A stretch of 40,188 bases of DNA, from the NCBI GenBank assembly GCA_016717325.1, contig JADKFV010000038.1, positions 1-40,188 on the forward strand, in the 5' to 3' direction. Position numbers and translations under genes: made by a program. Positions 27,471 through 37,296 of this stretch are shown here, in pieces. The stretch's first letter is position 1; each line of letters starts with the position of its first letter. The notes below the pieces were generated by a model. It did no database searches. It had not been told where the DNA came from and saw only the letters and a list, made by a program, of their open reading frames with translations. Source of the DNA: Bacteroidota bacterium (GTDB taxonomy: Bacteria; Bacteroidota; Bacteroidia; AKYH767-A; OLB10).

Positions 27471-29423
27471 CTAGTATGTTTTTCTTTTTCGTGGTGCTTT
27501 GTCGCCACCGCTGCTTCCGTATCCAGAACCACCTCCACGTTTTTCGTAAGGTGAACCTCCGGTACCGCGACTACTGCTGCGGCCTTCGCCACCTCCGTAT
27601 GCATTGCGTGGTTTTCCATTTCCACCACCACTACTTGCACCGCCTCCGTATCCACCGCCACTGCTGCGACCGCCACCATAACCACCACCACTGCGGCTTC
27701 CACCGCCTCCACGGCTGTCACGTGAATCGCTTCGACCATACCCACCTCGGCTACCACCTTGACTTTTTTCTGTTCCGGCAAATGATGATTGTCCGTGATT
27801 TTCGATTCTTATTTTACGGTCGTTAAAAAACTTTCCTTCCAATTTTTTGGTTACAGTTTCAATTGCATCGGGAGTTACTTCGAGAAATGAATATACACCT
27901 TTGATATTTACAAAATTAAGGCCCTTAGGTTCGATGCCCGTATTTTCGTAAACAAATTGTTTCATGCTATCGTTGGTAAATCCATCGCGCGAGCCAAGGT
28001 TGATAAATAGCTTTGTTACATTTCCATATCCACCACCCGAACGCTCGCCACCGGCAGAAGCACCACCGGCCTTACGATTATTTTGATCGTACACATTCAA
28101 ATCTAAACCTTGCAGGTAATCGGTTGAGAAACGATTCATCTCTAAAGAAATAACACGTTGTGCCAATTCTTCGGTACTCATTTCCATAAGTGGCAGCATC
28201 GATTCTACCACAATGCCATCGAAAATGGCCGATTTTATTTCTGTATTAACAATGGTATCAATAATACCCAACAATTTTTTATCGCGCACATCGGCAGGCG
28301 ATGGAACCAGCACACGGGCAAAACTAATTCCTGATATACGTTCAATATCGCGCAACTTATAAAACTCGCGCACATTAAGTAAGGTAAGTGATATACCTGT
28401 TTTACCGGCACGGGCTGTGCGTCCGCTGCGGTGAGTATAATTTTCTACATCATCGGGCAAGTGGTAATGTATAACATGTGTAAGTCCCGAAATATCGATA
28501 CCTCGTGCAGCCACATCGGTTGCCATTAATATTTTCACAGAGTGTTGACGAAAGCGGCCCATTACTTTTTCGCGCTGTTGCTGACTAAGATCACCATGCA
28601 GGCAATCGGCATTGTAACCATCGCGCACCAGCTTGTCACTAATTTCCTGTGTTTCAATTTTTGTTTGGCAAAATACAATGCCATAAAAACTATCGGCATT
28701 AAAATCCAACACTCGTCTTAAAGCGGCAAATTTATCTTTGGCATGCACCACTGCATATTCATGAGTAATATTTACGTTGGCAGTGTTCTTTTTTCCAACG
28801 GTTATTTCGATTGGCTTGCGTAAATATTTGTTAGCAATCTCGCGCACCCCTTTTTCCATAGTTGCGCTAAACAGGCATACACGCTTTGTTTCGGGCGTGG
28901 TCGATAAAATAATTTCGATATCGTCACGAAATCCCATATTGAGCATTTCATCGGCTTCGTCAAGCACAACGTAATCAATCTGCTCAATGTTTATTTTGCG
29001 TCTGTTCATCAAATCTTGCAAACGGCCCGGTGTGGCAATTACAATTTGTGCTCCTCTGCGCAGTTCATCTATTTGAGGAAAAATTCCCGCTCCGCCATAC
29101 ACGGCAACTATCTTCACGCCTTTCATATCCTTAGCATATGCTTTAAAGTCGCGTGTAATTTGCATACACAACTCACGTGTGGGGCATAATACTAATGCCT
29201 GAGTGTGGTTGCTGTTGAAATCTAATTTGCATAACAGCGGTAGTCCAAAGGCTGCGGTTTTACCCGTTCCTGTTTGGGCCAAAGCCAAGATGTCGGATTC
29301 AGTTTCGAGAAATGCCGGAATCGTTTGTGCCTGCACAGGCGTAGGTTCTTCGAACCCCATAGCAGCGATTGCCGACTGAACCTGATCTGTCAATCCTAAC
29401 TCGCTGAATAATTTTTTTGTCAT
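27471..29423 (-). CDS. DEAD-box ATP-dependent RNA helicase with RGG-like tail
   Basis: 650 residues. The helicase core carries AQTGTGKT (49-56), PTRELCMQ, TPGRL, DEAD within VLDEADEML, SAT and HRSGRTARAG. A DbpA-type RNA-binding domain follows (KLFINLGSRDGFTNDSMKQFV to KIRIENHG, about 480-555). The last ~90 residues are almost only Gly, Ser, Arg and Tyr (SRGGYGR, GGGYGGG, SSGGGYGG), ending KAPRKRKTY. Such helicases unwind RNA in ribosome assembly and cold adaptation; the disordered tail probably binds RNA without sequence preference. A TACCTTTG box 20 bp before the ATG and a terminator after the stop suggest a single-gene transcript. The closest families are DeaD/CsdA and DbpA. Confidence 0.95.
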   Translation of the reverse strand: MTKKLFSELGLTDQVQSAIAAMGFEEPTPVQAQTIPAFLETESDILALAQTGTGKTAAFGLPLLCKLDFNSNHTQALVLCPTRELCMQITRDFKAYAKDMKGVKIVAVYGGAGIFPQIDELRRGAQIVIATPGRLQDLMNRRKINIEQIDYVVLDEADEMLNMGFRDDIEIILSTTPETKRVCLFSATMEKGVREIANKYLRKPIEITVGKKNTANVNITHEYAVVHAKDKFAALRRVLDFNADSFYGIVFCQTKIETQEISDKLVRDGYNADCLHGDLSQQQREKVMGRFRQHSVKILMATDVAARGIDISGLTHVIHYHLPDDVENYTHRSGRTARAGKTGISLTLLNVREFYKLRDIERISGISFARVLVPSPADVRDKKLLGIIDTIVNTEIKSAIFDGIVVESMLPLMEMSTEELAQRVISLEMNRFSTDYLQGLDLNVYDQNNRKAGGASAGGERSGGGYGNVTKLFINLGSRDGFTNDSMKQFVYENTGIEPKGLNFVNIKGVYSFLEVTPDAIETVTKKLEGKFFNDRKIRIENHGQSSFAGTEKSQGGSRGGYGRSDSRDSRGGGGSRSGGGYGGGRSSGGGYGGGASSGGGNGKPRNAYGGGEGRSSSRGTGGSPYEKRGGGSGYGSSGGDKAPRKRKTY

Positions 29424-29443
29424 TGTTTATTTTTAAGAAGTGG

Positions 29444-29451
29444 CAAAGGTA
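29444..29451 (-). promoter_or_regulatory. TAnnTTTG -7 element of the DEAD-box helicase gene
   Basis: TACCTTTG on the minus strand, 20 bp before the ATG at 29423. No matching TTTG box is found at the expected distance, so only the -7 part is supported. Confidence 0.5.
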
Positions 29452-29655
29452 GTCATTTTTTACGGTTATTAGGCATTTACTTAGTATACAACATGAAGGC
29501 AGCCTACAACCCTTACACAGTAAAGGTTATGGTAATGGTATGGTACAAAATAAAAACTGCTGTTTAGATGCCTGGCGTCCTTAAAGCATTTACTTACAAA
29601 CAAACTGCTGAGGGTATTCTTTGAATTCAAACTTATTACCTATCGATGATTTTGT

Positions 29656-30578
29656 TTATTTCTTTCCCAATAAAAACAAAACAGGAATATCAAATCTTTG
29701 GTGCCATGCTTTTTCAGAGTGATCGGCACCGGCAAATTCCTTGGTTATCCAATTTTTTGTTGTGTAACCTTTGGCTATCATCAGTTCATCTACTTCAAGT
29801 TGTAAGGGTGCATATAATTTATCCAAAGTTTCGGTGCCAAAATCGAAATAAATTTTGTGCGACTTTGCCGATGGTAAATTATTTTTGAGATAATCAAATA
29901 TTGTAAAAGGCATAGGATTATTTTCTATGCTAAAAATAACAGGCCAATGAGTAGATAAGCAAGCAGCACCGCCAAATATTTCGGGGTATTCGCAAATGGC
30001 ATAAATAGAAATTAATCCGCCCATACTACTTCCGCTTATAAAAGTATTTTCTTTATCGCTGTGTGTGGAATATGTTTTATCTATAAAAGGTTTTAACTCG
30101 GTAATAACAAATTTTAAATAATCATCGGACTTTACCTTAAAGCCATTGAATACAGAACTGCCATCGCGCCTTATCGAATTCATTATTCCCTCCTGTTGCA
30201 AAGCCGGCAAAGTTTCGAAAGGTTTTTGCGGACAATACTCACTATGTCTTTCCGTTCCCCATTCCAAATAGCAACAACTATGACATCACGAATTTTATTT
30301 TCACTGTTCAATTTCGAAATAATATCATCAACATCCCACGCACTTTTGTTCCATGTTAAATTACTGTCGAATAACATTTGCCCATCTTGCATATATAGCA
30401 CAGCATATTTTTTTGTGGCAGAATATCCAACGGGCAACCACACATCAACATTTCGCTGAGTTACAAATTTGGAAATAATATTTTCGTGACGTTGCAATTT
30501 CCCTGCACATACATTTGGCAATTGTGCGTATGATAAATTCATAAGCAAAACGTAAAAGCCGATAACAAAATATTTCAT
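29656..30578 (-). CDS. Secreted alpha/beta-hydrolase esterase (one frameshift)
   Basis: About 307 residues after repair. The signal peptide is MKYFVIGFYVLLMNLSYA. The fold is that of esterase D/Fes-type enzymes: a VWLPVGY strand start, YMQDGQMLFD, the nucleophile elbow SGSSMGGL and a late ADHSEKAW that would give the histidine. The frame breaks in the G4 run at 30257-30260. One extra G restores IWNGGTERHSEYCPQKPF, and IxNxxxRxxEYxP is the expected family pattern. It lies 30 bp downstream of the GH13 enzyme on the same strand, so a shared role in extracellular or periplasmic glycan use is likely. Ester or siderophore specificity is not predictable. Confidence 0.82.
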
Positions 30579-30608
30579 AGCATTTCTTTTTATGTGATGA
30601 AAACAAAT

Positions 30609-32468
30609 TTACTCTAATTCGAAAACGGATGCCGATTTAGCTTCAACTTGAATCGGGTTTTGGATACTTAACTTTGCTTTTGTAAAAATATTTCTGGCCG
30701 AAGTTTTTGCGCCCATAATTTCTTCGAAGCGTTTTAAATCAATATTCATTGGCTTTGTATTTTTATTCATCACCACCATTACCATTTTTTCTTTATTGTA
30801 TCGGAAGTAAACGTACACATTATCGAAAGGTGCAAAATGTAAAAGTTCGCCATCAGCAAACACCGAATTATTTTTGCGCCAGTTTAAAATTTGTGCAAAC
30901 CATTTTTGCATATCCAATTGCTCTGATGTAAGACCCTTTCCGGTAAAGGCATCTGCAGCATCGTTATTCCAGCCACCCGGAAAATCGGAACGTATAATAC
31001 CATGGTTACTAAGATGCGAACTGTTGTCCATCAATATTTCGGTACCATAAAATAATTGAGGAATACCGCGCACGGTAAGTAAATAGGTTATCGCCATTTT
31101 TGTTAGTGCAACATCTTTATGGAGTTGAGTATAAATTCTATCCATATCGTGATTGTCGCCCATTACCAGAATATTGTTTGGATTGGAATAAGCAAAATCG
31201 TTTGCCAATGCCTCGTAAAGTTTTGTTATTCCACGGCCATACTCGCTGCCCGAAGTATCAAGCAACGATGATATCAATGCAGATTGCAAAGGAAAATCCA
31301 TCACTGTTTTGAGGCAACTTTTATATCCATCATTGTTTATTTTGCCCTGCTGCCAATAAGAAGTTATAAGAGGATTCAAACTCCACTCCTCGCCTACAAT
31401 ATTAAATTCGGGATATTCATTCATGATGGCACAGCTCCAGTTTTTCGAAAATATTTTATCAGAATAACAATAAGTATCTTGACGTATTCCTTGCGCATGC
31501 AAAGTTTCGACCCACCATATAGAACTTTGAATAAGATAATTGGCCATAAAATTATTTTTACCATTCATATCGGGCATATGTGTATCGAACCATCCTTCTG
31601 TCATTATTTTTTTATCATACTCCGATGCATACTTATCCTGATTCACAGTTCTTCTGTGGCTTGTTATAACAAGTGAGTCAGGATAATTAATCCAGTTTTT
31701 AAATGGCAAATCATTCATCCACCAATAATTGCTACCTGTATGATTAATCACATCATCAATAATAATTTTCAAACCATTCTGCCTCGCCTTTACTGCTAAT
31801 TCTTTGTAATCGTCAAGCGTTCCAAAGCGTGGATCAACTTTGTAGTGATTGGTAATGGAATAACCGTGATAAGAATATTTTTGCATATCGTTTTCGAGCA
31901 AAGGTGTAGACCAAATAGCGGTATAACCCAATTGCGAAATATAATCGAGGTGATTGATAATGCCACGAATATCACCACCATGCCGCCCACCATCAAATGC
32001 ACGGTCTATTTTATTTTCGCGCATACCTTTTACCACATCATTTGTATAGTCGCCATTGGCAAACCTGTCGGGAACAATAAGGCAAACAACATCGCTTGCA
32101 TTAAAGCCCTTTAGCAAATCAGCATCTTTATCTCTTTGAAGCAGAGGATAACTATGAGTGTATACCATCTTACCATTTTTCCCAAAAGAAATAATCATTG
32201 AACCTGGCTTTGCATTTGTGGAAATAACTACATCGAGGAATAAATAATTTTTACTGTCGCCCGTGGTAAATTTTTCAAGCATAACTCCAAGGTAATTAAT
32301 CGATGGTGTAGTTTCGCCAACATTCTTTCCATGTATCATAAGTTGAAGTTGATAGCTCTTCATTCCAATCCACCAGTTTGGTGGTTCAACATGTTCTATT
32401 TGCGCACATACGTAAAATGGCAACAACAAATTTAAAATCACAAAAGCAATTGACTTTATTTTACTCAT
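30609..32468 (-). CDS. Secreted GH13 alpha-amylase family enzyme (cyclomaltodextrinase/neopullulanase-like)
   Basis: 619 residues from the ATG at 32468; a longer start at 32495 would put nine residues before the signal peptide (SIAFVILNLLLPFYVCA). An N-terminal beta-sandwich (residues 25-115) is of the cyclomaltodextrinase-N type. The TIM barrel has DVINHTG (239-244), the nucleophile Asp331 in GIRQDTY, the acid/base Glu360 in VGEEW and Asp441 in GDNHDMDR. A C-terminal beta domain closes the protein. The family hydrolyses alpha-1,4 and alpha-1,6 glucans, cyclodextrins or pullulan in the periplasm or at the surface. In region II the residue before the nucleophile is Gln rather than the common Ile or Val. 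It is the first gene of a pair with the esterase. Confidence 0.92.
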   Translation of the reverse strand: MSKIKSIAFVILNLLLPFYVCAQIEHVEPPNWWIGMKSYQLQLMIHGKNVGETTPSINYLGVMLEKFTTGDSKNYLFLDVVISTNAKPGSMIISFGKNGKMVYTHSYPLLQRDKDADLLKGFNASDVVCLIVPDRFANGDYTNDVVKGMRENKIDRAFDGGRHGGDIRGIINHLDYISQLGYTAIWSTPLLENDMQKYSYHGYSITNHYKVDPRFGTLDDYKELAVKARQNGLKIIIDDVINHTGSNYWWMNDLPFKNWINYPDSLVITSHRRTVNQDKYASEYDKKIMTEGWFDTHMPDMNGKNNFMANYLIQSSIWWVETLHAQGIRQDTYCYSDKIFSKNWSCAIMNEYPEFNIVGEEWSLNPLITSYWQQGKINNDGYKSCLKTVMDFPLQSALISSLLDTSGSEYGRGITKLYEALANDFAYSNPNNILVMGDNHDMDRIYTQLHKDVALTKMAITYLLTVRGIPQLFYGTEILMDNSSHLSNHGIIRSDFPGGWNNDAADAFTGKGLTSEQLDMQKWFAQILNWRKNNSVFADGELLHFAPFDNVYVYFRYNKEKMVMVVMNKNTKPMNIDLKRFEEIMGAKTSARNIFTKAKLSIQNPIQVEAKSASVFELE

Positions 32469-32583
32469 ACATTTTTTTATAAAGAGGTATTGCAAAAGTA
32501 TGGATTTAATTGAGAACGTTTTTCACGGAACTGATTTTACAACAACCAAATAAAGAAAATAAAATAACAAAGAAAATTGCCCT

Positions 32584-32914
32584 TCACTTTTTTGACTTTG
32601 GTGCAACTACAGTGGTATGCCTGAGTCAACATGTCGATAAACATTGGCTTTTTTATTTTCGATAAATCAACGAAGGTCCAACCTTGCAAACCCCACTTAT
32701 TGGGCACCGGATAAACTATGGTATTATCAAAAGCAGAAAAAATATTTTGGTCTACGAGCGAAAATTTCAAACATGCCCGATTGTTTTTTACATCATAAGT
32801 TGCAAATATTTTTTGTTTCACCCGGAAAGATGTTTTTTCAAAATGGGGTTGCTCGGTCACTTCGGCAAATGACATTGCTATTTTGCGCATGGTTTCGATA
32901 TCTACTTTTGCCAT
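32584..32914 (-). CDS. MmcQ/YjbR family protein (frameshift near the end)
   Basis: About 109 residues after repair. The small DNA-binding-like fold of the YjbR/MmcQ family shows FAEVTEQPHFEKTSFRV, then KIFATYD, and WGLQGWTFVDLSKI. Near 32606-32612 one base appears inserted. Removing it changes the unusual hydrophobic ending into YHCVAPKSKK and a stop at 32584, the standard VAPKK type of end. The unrepaired frame would run to 32537. The function of the family is unproven. Its closeness (115 bp) upstream of the GH13 gene does not say more. Confidence 0.8.
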
Positions 32915-33097
32915 ATTTTTGTTTCAGTAAAATGAAAGATAAAAGTAATAATAAAATTTTGTTTGTATAGAATTTATAATGTTGGAGTTATCATTTGTAT
33001 CTCTGACAAAAAAGAGTAAAATAAAGTAAGAATATCAAAAAAACATAACTGACCCAATCAAAACTATTTCTTACATTTACACAAAATAAAACAAACC

Positions 33098-35357
33098 ATG
33101 AGAAATTTTTATCTGCCATTTCTGTTATTATTTGTAATCAACATCAATGTTCATTCGCAAGTATCACTGCCCTATTTCAACAATTTCGAAAATGACACTA
33201 CCGGCTGGCAAGTGGTAAACATAAATCCCGGCAGTGAATGGCAATGGGGTGTTCCTTATTATGGTATTCTGCCTTTCTCTTATTCGGGAAATAAATGTTT
33301 AGGTGTTGGAATGGATATTGGTTACCAAAATAATGCAAAAACAATTTTATATACACCTGTTTTTGACCTTACCACAGTTGCGGGAGCACAAATGAAATTT
33401 TATACTAAATATAAAACCGAAAGCAACTTTGATGGCTGCAACATTGAATACAAAGACGATACAAGTACTACCTGGAAAATACTTAATACCATAAACAATT
33501 TCAATATTAACTGGTATAACTCCAATGGTTTTTTTCCTATGTGGTCTGGCACTTCAAACGGCTGGGAGCAACGTGCTTGCGACATTTCGCAATTTGCCGG
33601 TGTGGCCAATTTACAATTTCGTTTCGTGTTTAATTCCGATGGAGTTATAACACGTGATGGCTTGTTGATAGACGATTTTTCCATCAGTGATTACAGTAAT
33701 ACATCGATGGACATCACACCGCAATTATATGCACCTCCATGCAATTCTCCTCAGGACATTAGTATAATATTCACAGCTTCAACCTTCGATACTGTAAATA
33801 CAACAGGAACTGTTGATTCACTAAAAATATTTTTTGGCGATGGTACCGATACTACTTTGAGTTTTAACTACGATTCCAATTATGTGTATGTGAAAATTAT
33901 GCATAAGTATACAACAACGGGAAATTTTTCTTTGCAAGCTATTTGTGGTGTTGATGGTTTGCCTGCTATAACAACTACTTTACTGAATGCTATTTATATC
34001 GATCCATTTTGCGGCAACATTTCAGGGAAAGTATATTTAGATAAAAATGCCGATTGCATTTTTAATAACAATGATGATTCACTTGCCAATCAACTTGTAA
34101 GAATAAAATACAGCACGGGACAATTGTATTATGCAAGCACCGATAGCTCGGGTAATTATGCCTTTACTGTTCCAAACTCATTGAGTTATGAAGTAACATT
34201 AAACAATGCACAACTGCCTTTGTACAGTATTGTTTGTCCCAATTCGGGCATGTATGCATTATCAACGCTACCTGCTACTAATATTGACTTTTCACTTACG
34301 TGCAACACTGGTTACGACCTTGCATCGATCATTCACACACAAAATGTTCGGCCATTAATTCCCACAATTATATATTTAAGTTTTATTCAATACAGTTGCT
34401 ACGATTCTATTGCCACTGGAAAAATGATACTCGATTCAAATTTAAATTTTGTATCGGCCGATGTGATACCAGACAGCATAAATGGCGATACGCTATTGTG
34501 GCAACTGCCTGTTTCGGGTCAGGTACTTTTAAAATTTATTGAAGTCACTGTATTGCCAGATTCAATTTTGCAATTGGGCGATACTGTTTGTAATACGCTT
34601 ATTATTGAGCCAATAGCCGGTGACATTGATCCTGCTAATAACACTTATATCTCTTGCGGTGCTGTTACAAATTCTTTCGACCCAAATGCTAAGGAAGTAA
34701 TACCTGATGGAGATATTGATGCAGGACAACTATTACTGTATACCATCTATTTTCAAAATACAGGAACTGCACCGGCACTCAATGTTCGCATTGTAGATAC
34801 ACTGAGCAACAACTTAGAAATTGGCAGTTTGCAAATAATAAATTCCAGTCACAGCATGCATATGAACATCCTTCCCTCGCGGGTGGCGCATTTTGTTTTC
34901 GACAATATTAATTTGCCCGATTCAAACACGAATGAACCTCAAAGCCATGGTTTTGTTACCTATGCAGTGAAAGCAAAAACCAGTTTGATTGGTGGTGATG
35001 AAATAAAGAATACTGCACATATTTACTTTGATTTCAATAGCCCTATAGTTTACAAATACAACATATAATTTTCTGGACACTATTATTGCGTTGTCACCAA
35101 ATTTAATTTCTCAAAAGCAAATGGTGCTGTTTCCAAACCCTGCTAGCACAAGTGTAAACTTCTATTTGCCAAATAATGCAATAGCAAGAAAAGTTACCAT
35201 TCAAAACATACTCATGCAACAAACAGCAATTATGCAGAACCACGACAATACTATCGATGTATCCGGAATGGTGAGTGGTTTTTATTTTGTAAAAGTAGAA
35301 GACACTCAAACGAATGTTTATATTGAAAAGCTAATCATTAATAACGACAAGAATTAA
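33098..35357 (+). CDS. Large secreted T9SS substrate with SdrD-B-like and DUF11-like domains (one frameshift)
   Basis: About 752 residues after repair. The signal peptide is MRNFYLPFLLLFVININVHS. Residues 25-200 look like a jelly-roll/MAM-type domain (FENDTTGWQVVN, LLIDDFSISD). A PKD-like part follows (~225-300), then an SdrD-B-like domain (GNISGKVYLDKNADC, ~305-385) and a conserved repeat domain ending in GGDEIKNTAHIYFDFNSPIV (~520-650). The frame breaks at the T3 run near 35050. Dropping one T joins SPIV to TNTTYNFLDT, and the frame then continues into a sorting domain beginning LFPNPASTSVNF. Probably an adhesin or surface-layer protein. It is not followed by a propeller-like partner. Confidence 0.8.
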
Positions 35358-35504
35358 AAATGAATTGTTTTTTTACTGATAAAGAAGAAGCACAATAATG
35401 CACAACAAAAATTTATCAGCTAAGCATAGACTGCTTCGCTGTTCGAGAATGCTCACCGTGACAATTCGCAATGACGCAAGAAGAAGCCTGAACTCTTGGT
35501 ACTC
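35358..35504. other. Intergenic sequence upstream of the heptad tract
   Basis: No gene. It contains a GC-richer stretch at about 35430-35490 (CTGCTTCGCTGTTCGAGAAT and GACAATTCGCAATGACG) unlike the AT-rich surroundings. Such islands often belong to dispersed intergenic repeats, but only one copy is in this window. Confidence 0.4.
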
Positions 35505-35597
35505 AACACTAATTACTCAATAACAAACACTTAATACTCATTACTAAATACTCAATACTATTTACTAAATACTCAATACTAACAACTCAATACATCC
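35505..35597 (+). repeat. Seven-base repeat tract upstream of nth
   Basis: Degenerate heptamers of the kind AATACTC, AATACTA, TTTACTA and ACAACTC run to within 6 bp of the endonuclease III start codon. The period is seven as in the arms of the elements at 8586 and 12990, but the unit differs. Confidence 0.65.
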
Positions 35598-35602
35598 CCA
35601 AA

Positions 35603-36256
35603 ATGACTAAAAAAGAACGCTACGAAAAAATCATTTCATACTTCGACACACATCATCCTCAGGCAGAAACGGAATTGGTGTACGATAATCCTTTTCAACT
35701 ATTAGTATCAGTTATACTTTCGGCACAATGCACTGATAAGAGAGTGAATATGACAACGCCATTTATTTTTGCGAAATATCCCGATGCAAAATCTATGGCC
35801 AAGGCAAGTATGGAAGAAGTTTTTCCATTAATAAAAAGTATAAGTTACCCGAATAACAAAGCGAAAAATCTTATTGGCATGGCGCAAATGCTAAGCACTA
35901 CTTTTAAAAATGTTGTACCCGATAGTATAGAAGAACTTGTAAAGCTACCCGGTGTGGGCCGCAAAACTGCCAACGTAATTGCATCGGTAGTTTACAATCA
36001 ACCTGCTATGGCTGTCGATACACATGTGTTTCGAGTGAGTGCCCGATTGGGATTGACAGTGAATGCCACTACTCCACTCGCATGCGAAAAGCAATTGGTA
36101 AAACATATTCCCGAAAGTAAAATTGCCATTGCGCATCATTGGCTTATACTTCATGGCAGATATGTTTGCATAGCACGCAATCCCAAATGCAACGAGTGTG
36201 AGATAAATGGATACTGCAAATTTTTTGAAGGGTTGAAGAAAAAAACTCGAGTTTAG
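35603..36256 (+). CDS. nth: Endonuclease III (DNA glycosylase/AP lyase)
   Basis: 217 residues, full length. Removes oxidised pyrimidines and cleaves the abasic site in base excision repair. The helix-hairpin-helix LPGVGRKTANV holds catalytic Lys121, and Asp139 lies in AVDTHVFRVS. The C-terminal 4Fe-4S loop is complete: Cys189, Cys196, Cys199 and Cys205 with spacing 6-2-5. The ATG follows directly after a heptad repeat tract, so the leader is unusual. The frame is intact. Confidence 0.97.
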   Translation: MTKKERYEKIISYFDTHHPQAETELVYDNPFQLLVSVILSAQCTDKRVNMTTPFIFAKYPDAKSMAKASMEEVFPLIKSISYPNNKAKNLIGMAQMLSTTFKNVVPDSIEELVKLPGVGRKTANVIASVVYNQPAMAVDTHVFRVSARLGLTVNATTPLACEKQLVKHIPESKIAIAHHWLILHGRYVCIARNPKCNECEINGYCKFFEGLKKKTRV

Positions 36257-36519
36257 TAAGCACTTTATCTCGACAGGTAATTAAAAAGGAAAAGATAAAA
36301 ATTATGTCGAAAAATATAACTGTAGATATCTCCAGTTTACAATGATTAATTTCTCCGTTCGTTTATTAAATTGAAATTTAATTTTTATTAAAATAAATAG
36401 GCAAATCCATTTCAATCTTAGGTGCTAATTTTAATTTGCAAAGTATATGATTTGGTAAAACATATTTCAAGTTCCGTATCAATCTTCAATAGTAATTTTG
36501 AAAAACCAAACAAGACCCA
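36257..36519. other. Intergenic region between convergent nth and glycine-rich protein genes
   Basis: AT-rich, without an open frame or repeat. No convincing terminator hairpin is seen. Confidence 0.4.
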
Positions 36520-37254
36520 TTAATCTCCCCCGCCACAACCGCTCCCACAACTTGAACTGCAAGAAGTTCCACCATCCGAACCACCATCATCACTATCAGA
36601 ACTATCATCGCTATCAAAACCCCAACTAGCGGTAGCACCACCACCACCAAATTCACCACCACCAAATTCCACATCATGACTTTCAACAGATGGAAAAAAT
36701 GAAATCAATGTTTCGCTGTTATCATCAGTGCCATAAACAGTAGAGACCAATTTATTTTTTTTGGGCTTTTTAATGCCAGCAGCATTTCCTTGAAATTTTG
36801 TGGCATCCCAAATTTCTTCTGGCGGCTCCAAACCAAATTCTTTTTTGTATAAATCAATAGTATAAAAATATTGAGATTGAAAAGTTTCAGTTTGACTATT
36901 TATGGAAACTAATTCAGGATTGTGATCAAAATCATATTCTATTATATTCTTACAAAAATTGCGATAACCTACACTGAACAATAAATGCTCATGCCACACC
37001 TGGTCAATAATTTTAGATGGAGTTACTCCGCAATCACTTATCACTCCTAAATAAACAAATTTTTTATATTCCCAAATAGCTTTCATGGCAAATTGTTTTT
37101 TCCAATTGAATTTTCGGCAAAGCTTGTCGGCAAAAGCTTTTGTAAACGGGCTCTGTCCTCCAAATTTTGCTATTATTTCATCCCAAAAATGTGTAGGCAC
37201 TAAATTGTCGAAATGGTAATTTGCAATATTTAACCATAGTTCTTTTTTATTCAT
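36520..37254 (-). CDS. Glycine-rich protein with a DUF1399-like domain
   Basis: 244 residues without signal peptide or membrane helix. The segment IIDQVWHEHLLFSVGYRNFC (~84-103) resembles the VDxVWHxHxL...Y...C motif of plant and bacterial glycine-rich domain (DUF1399) proteins. The C-terminus from about residue 195 is low complexity: Gly and Phe-Gly-Gly first, then acidic Asp-Ser repeats, then a cysteine cluster (CSSSCGSGCGGGD). Function is unknown; the cysteines could bind metal. It starts 42 bp after the potassium channel gene ends, and both may belong to one transcript with the SRAP gene. Confidence 0.7.
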   Translation of the reverse strand: MNKKELWLNIANYHFDNLVPTHFWDEIIAKFGGQSPFTKAFADKLCRKFNWKKQFAMKAIWEYKKFVYLGVISDCGVTPSKIIDQVWHEHLLFSVGYRNFCKNIIEYDFDHNPELVSINSQTETFQSQYFYTIDLYKKEFGLEPPEEIWDATKFQGNAAGIKKPKKNKLVSTVYGTDDNSETLISFFPSVESHDVEFGGGEFGGGGATASWGFDSDDSSDSDDGGSDGGTSCSSSCGSGCGGGD

Positions 37255-37296
37255 AATTATGTTTGTTGAGTTTTAATCAATTTCTACATGTATTTT

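Noticed and set aside
27458..27826. His/Arg-rich plus-strand frame and a Val/Ala-rich minus-strand frame
   Set aside because: Both are other-frame shadows of the glycine-rich tail of the DEAD-box helicase.
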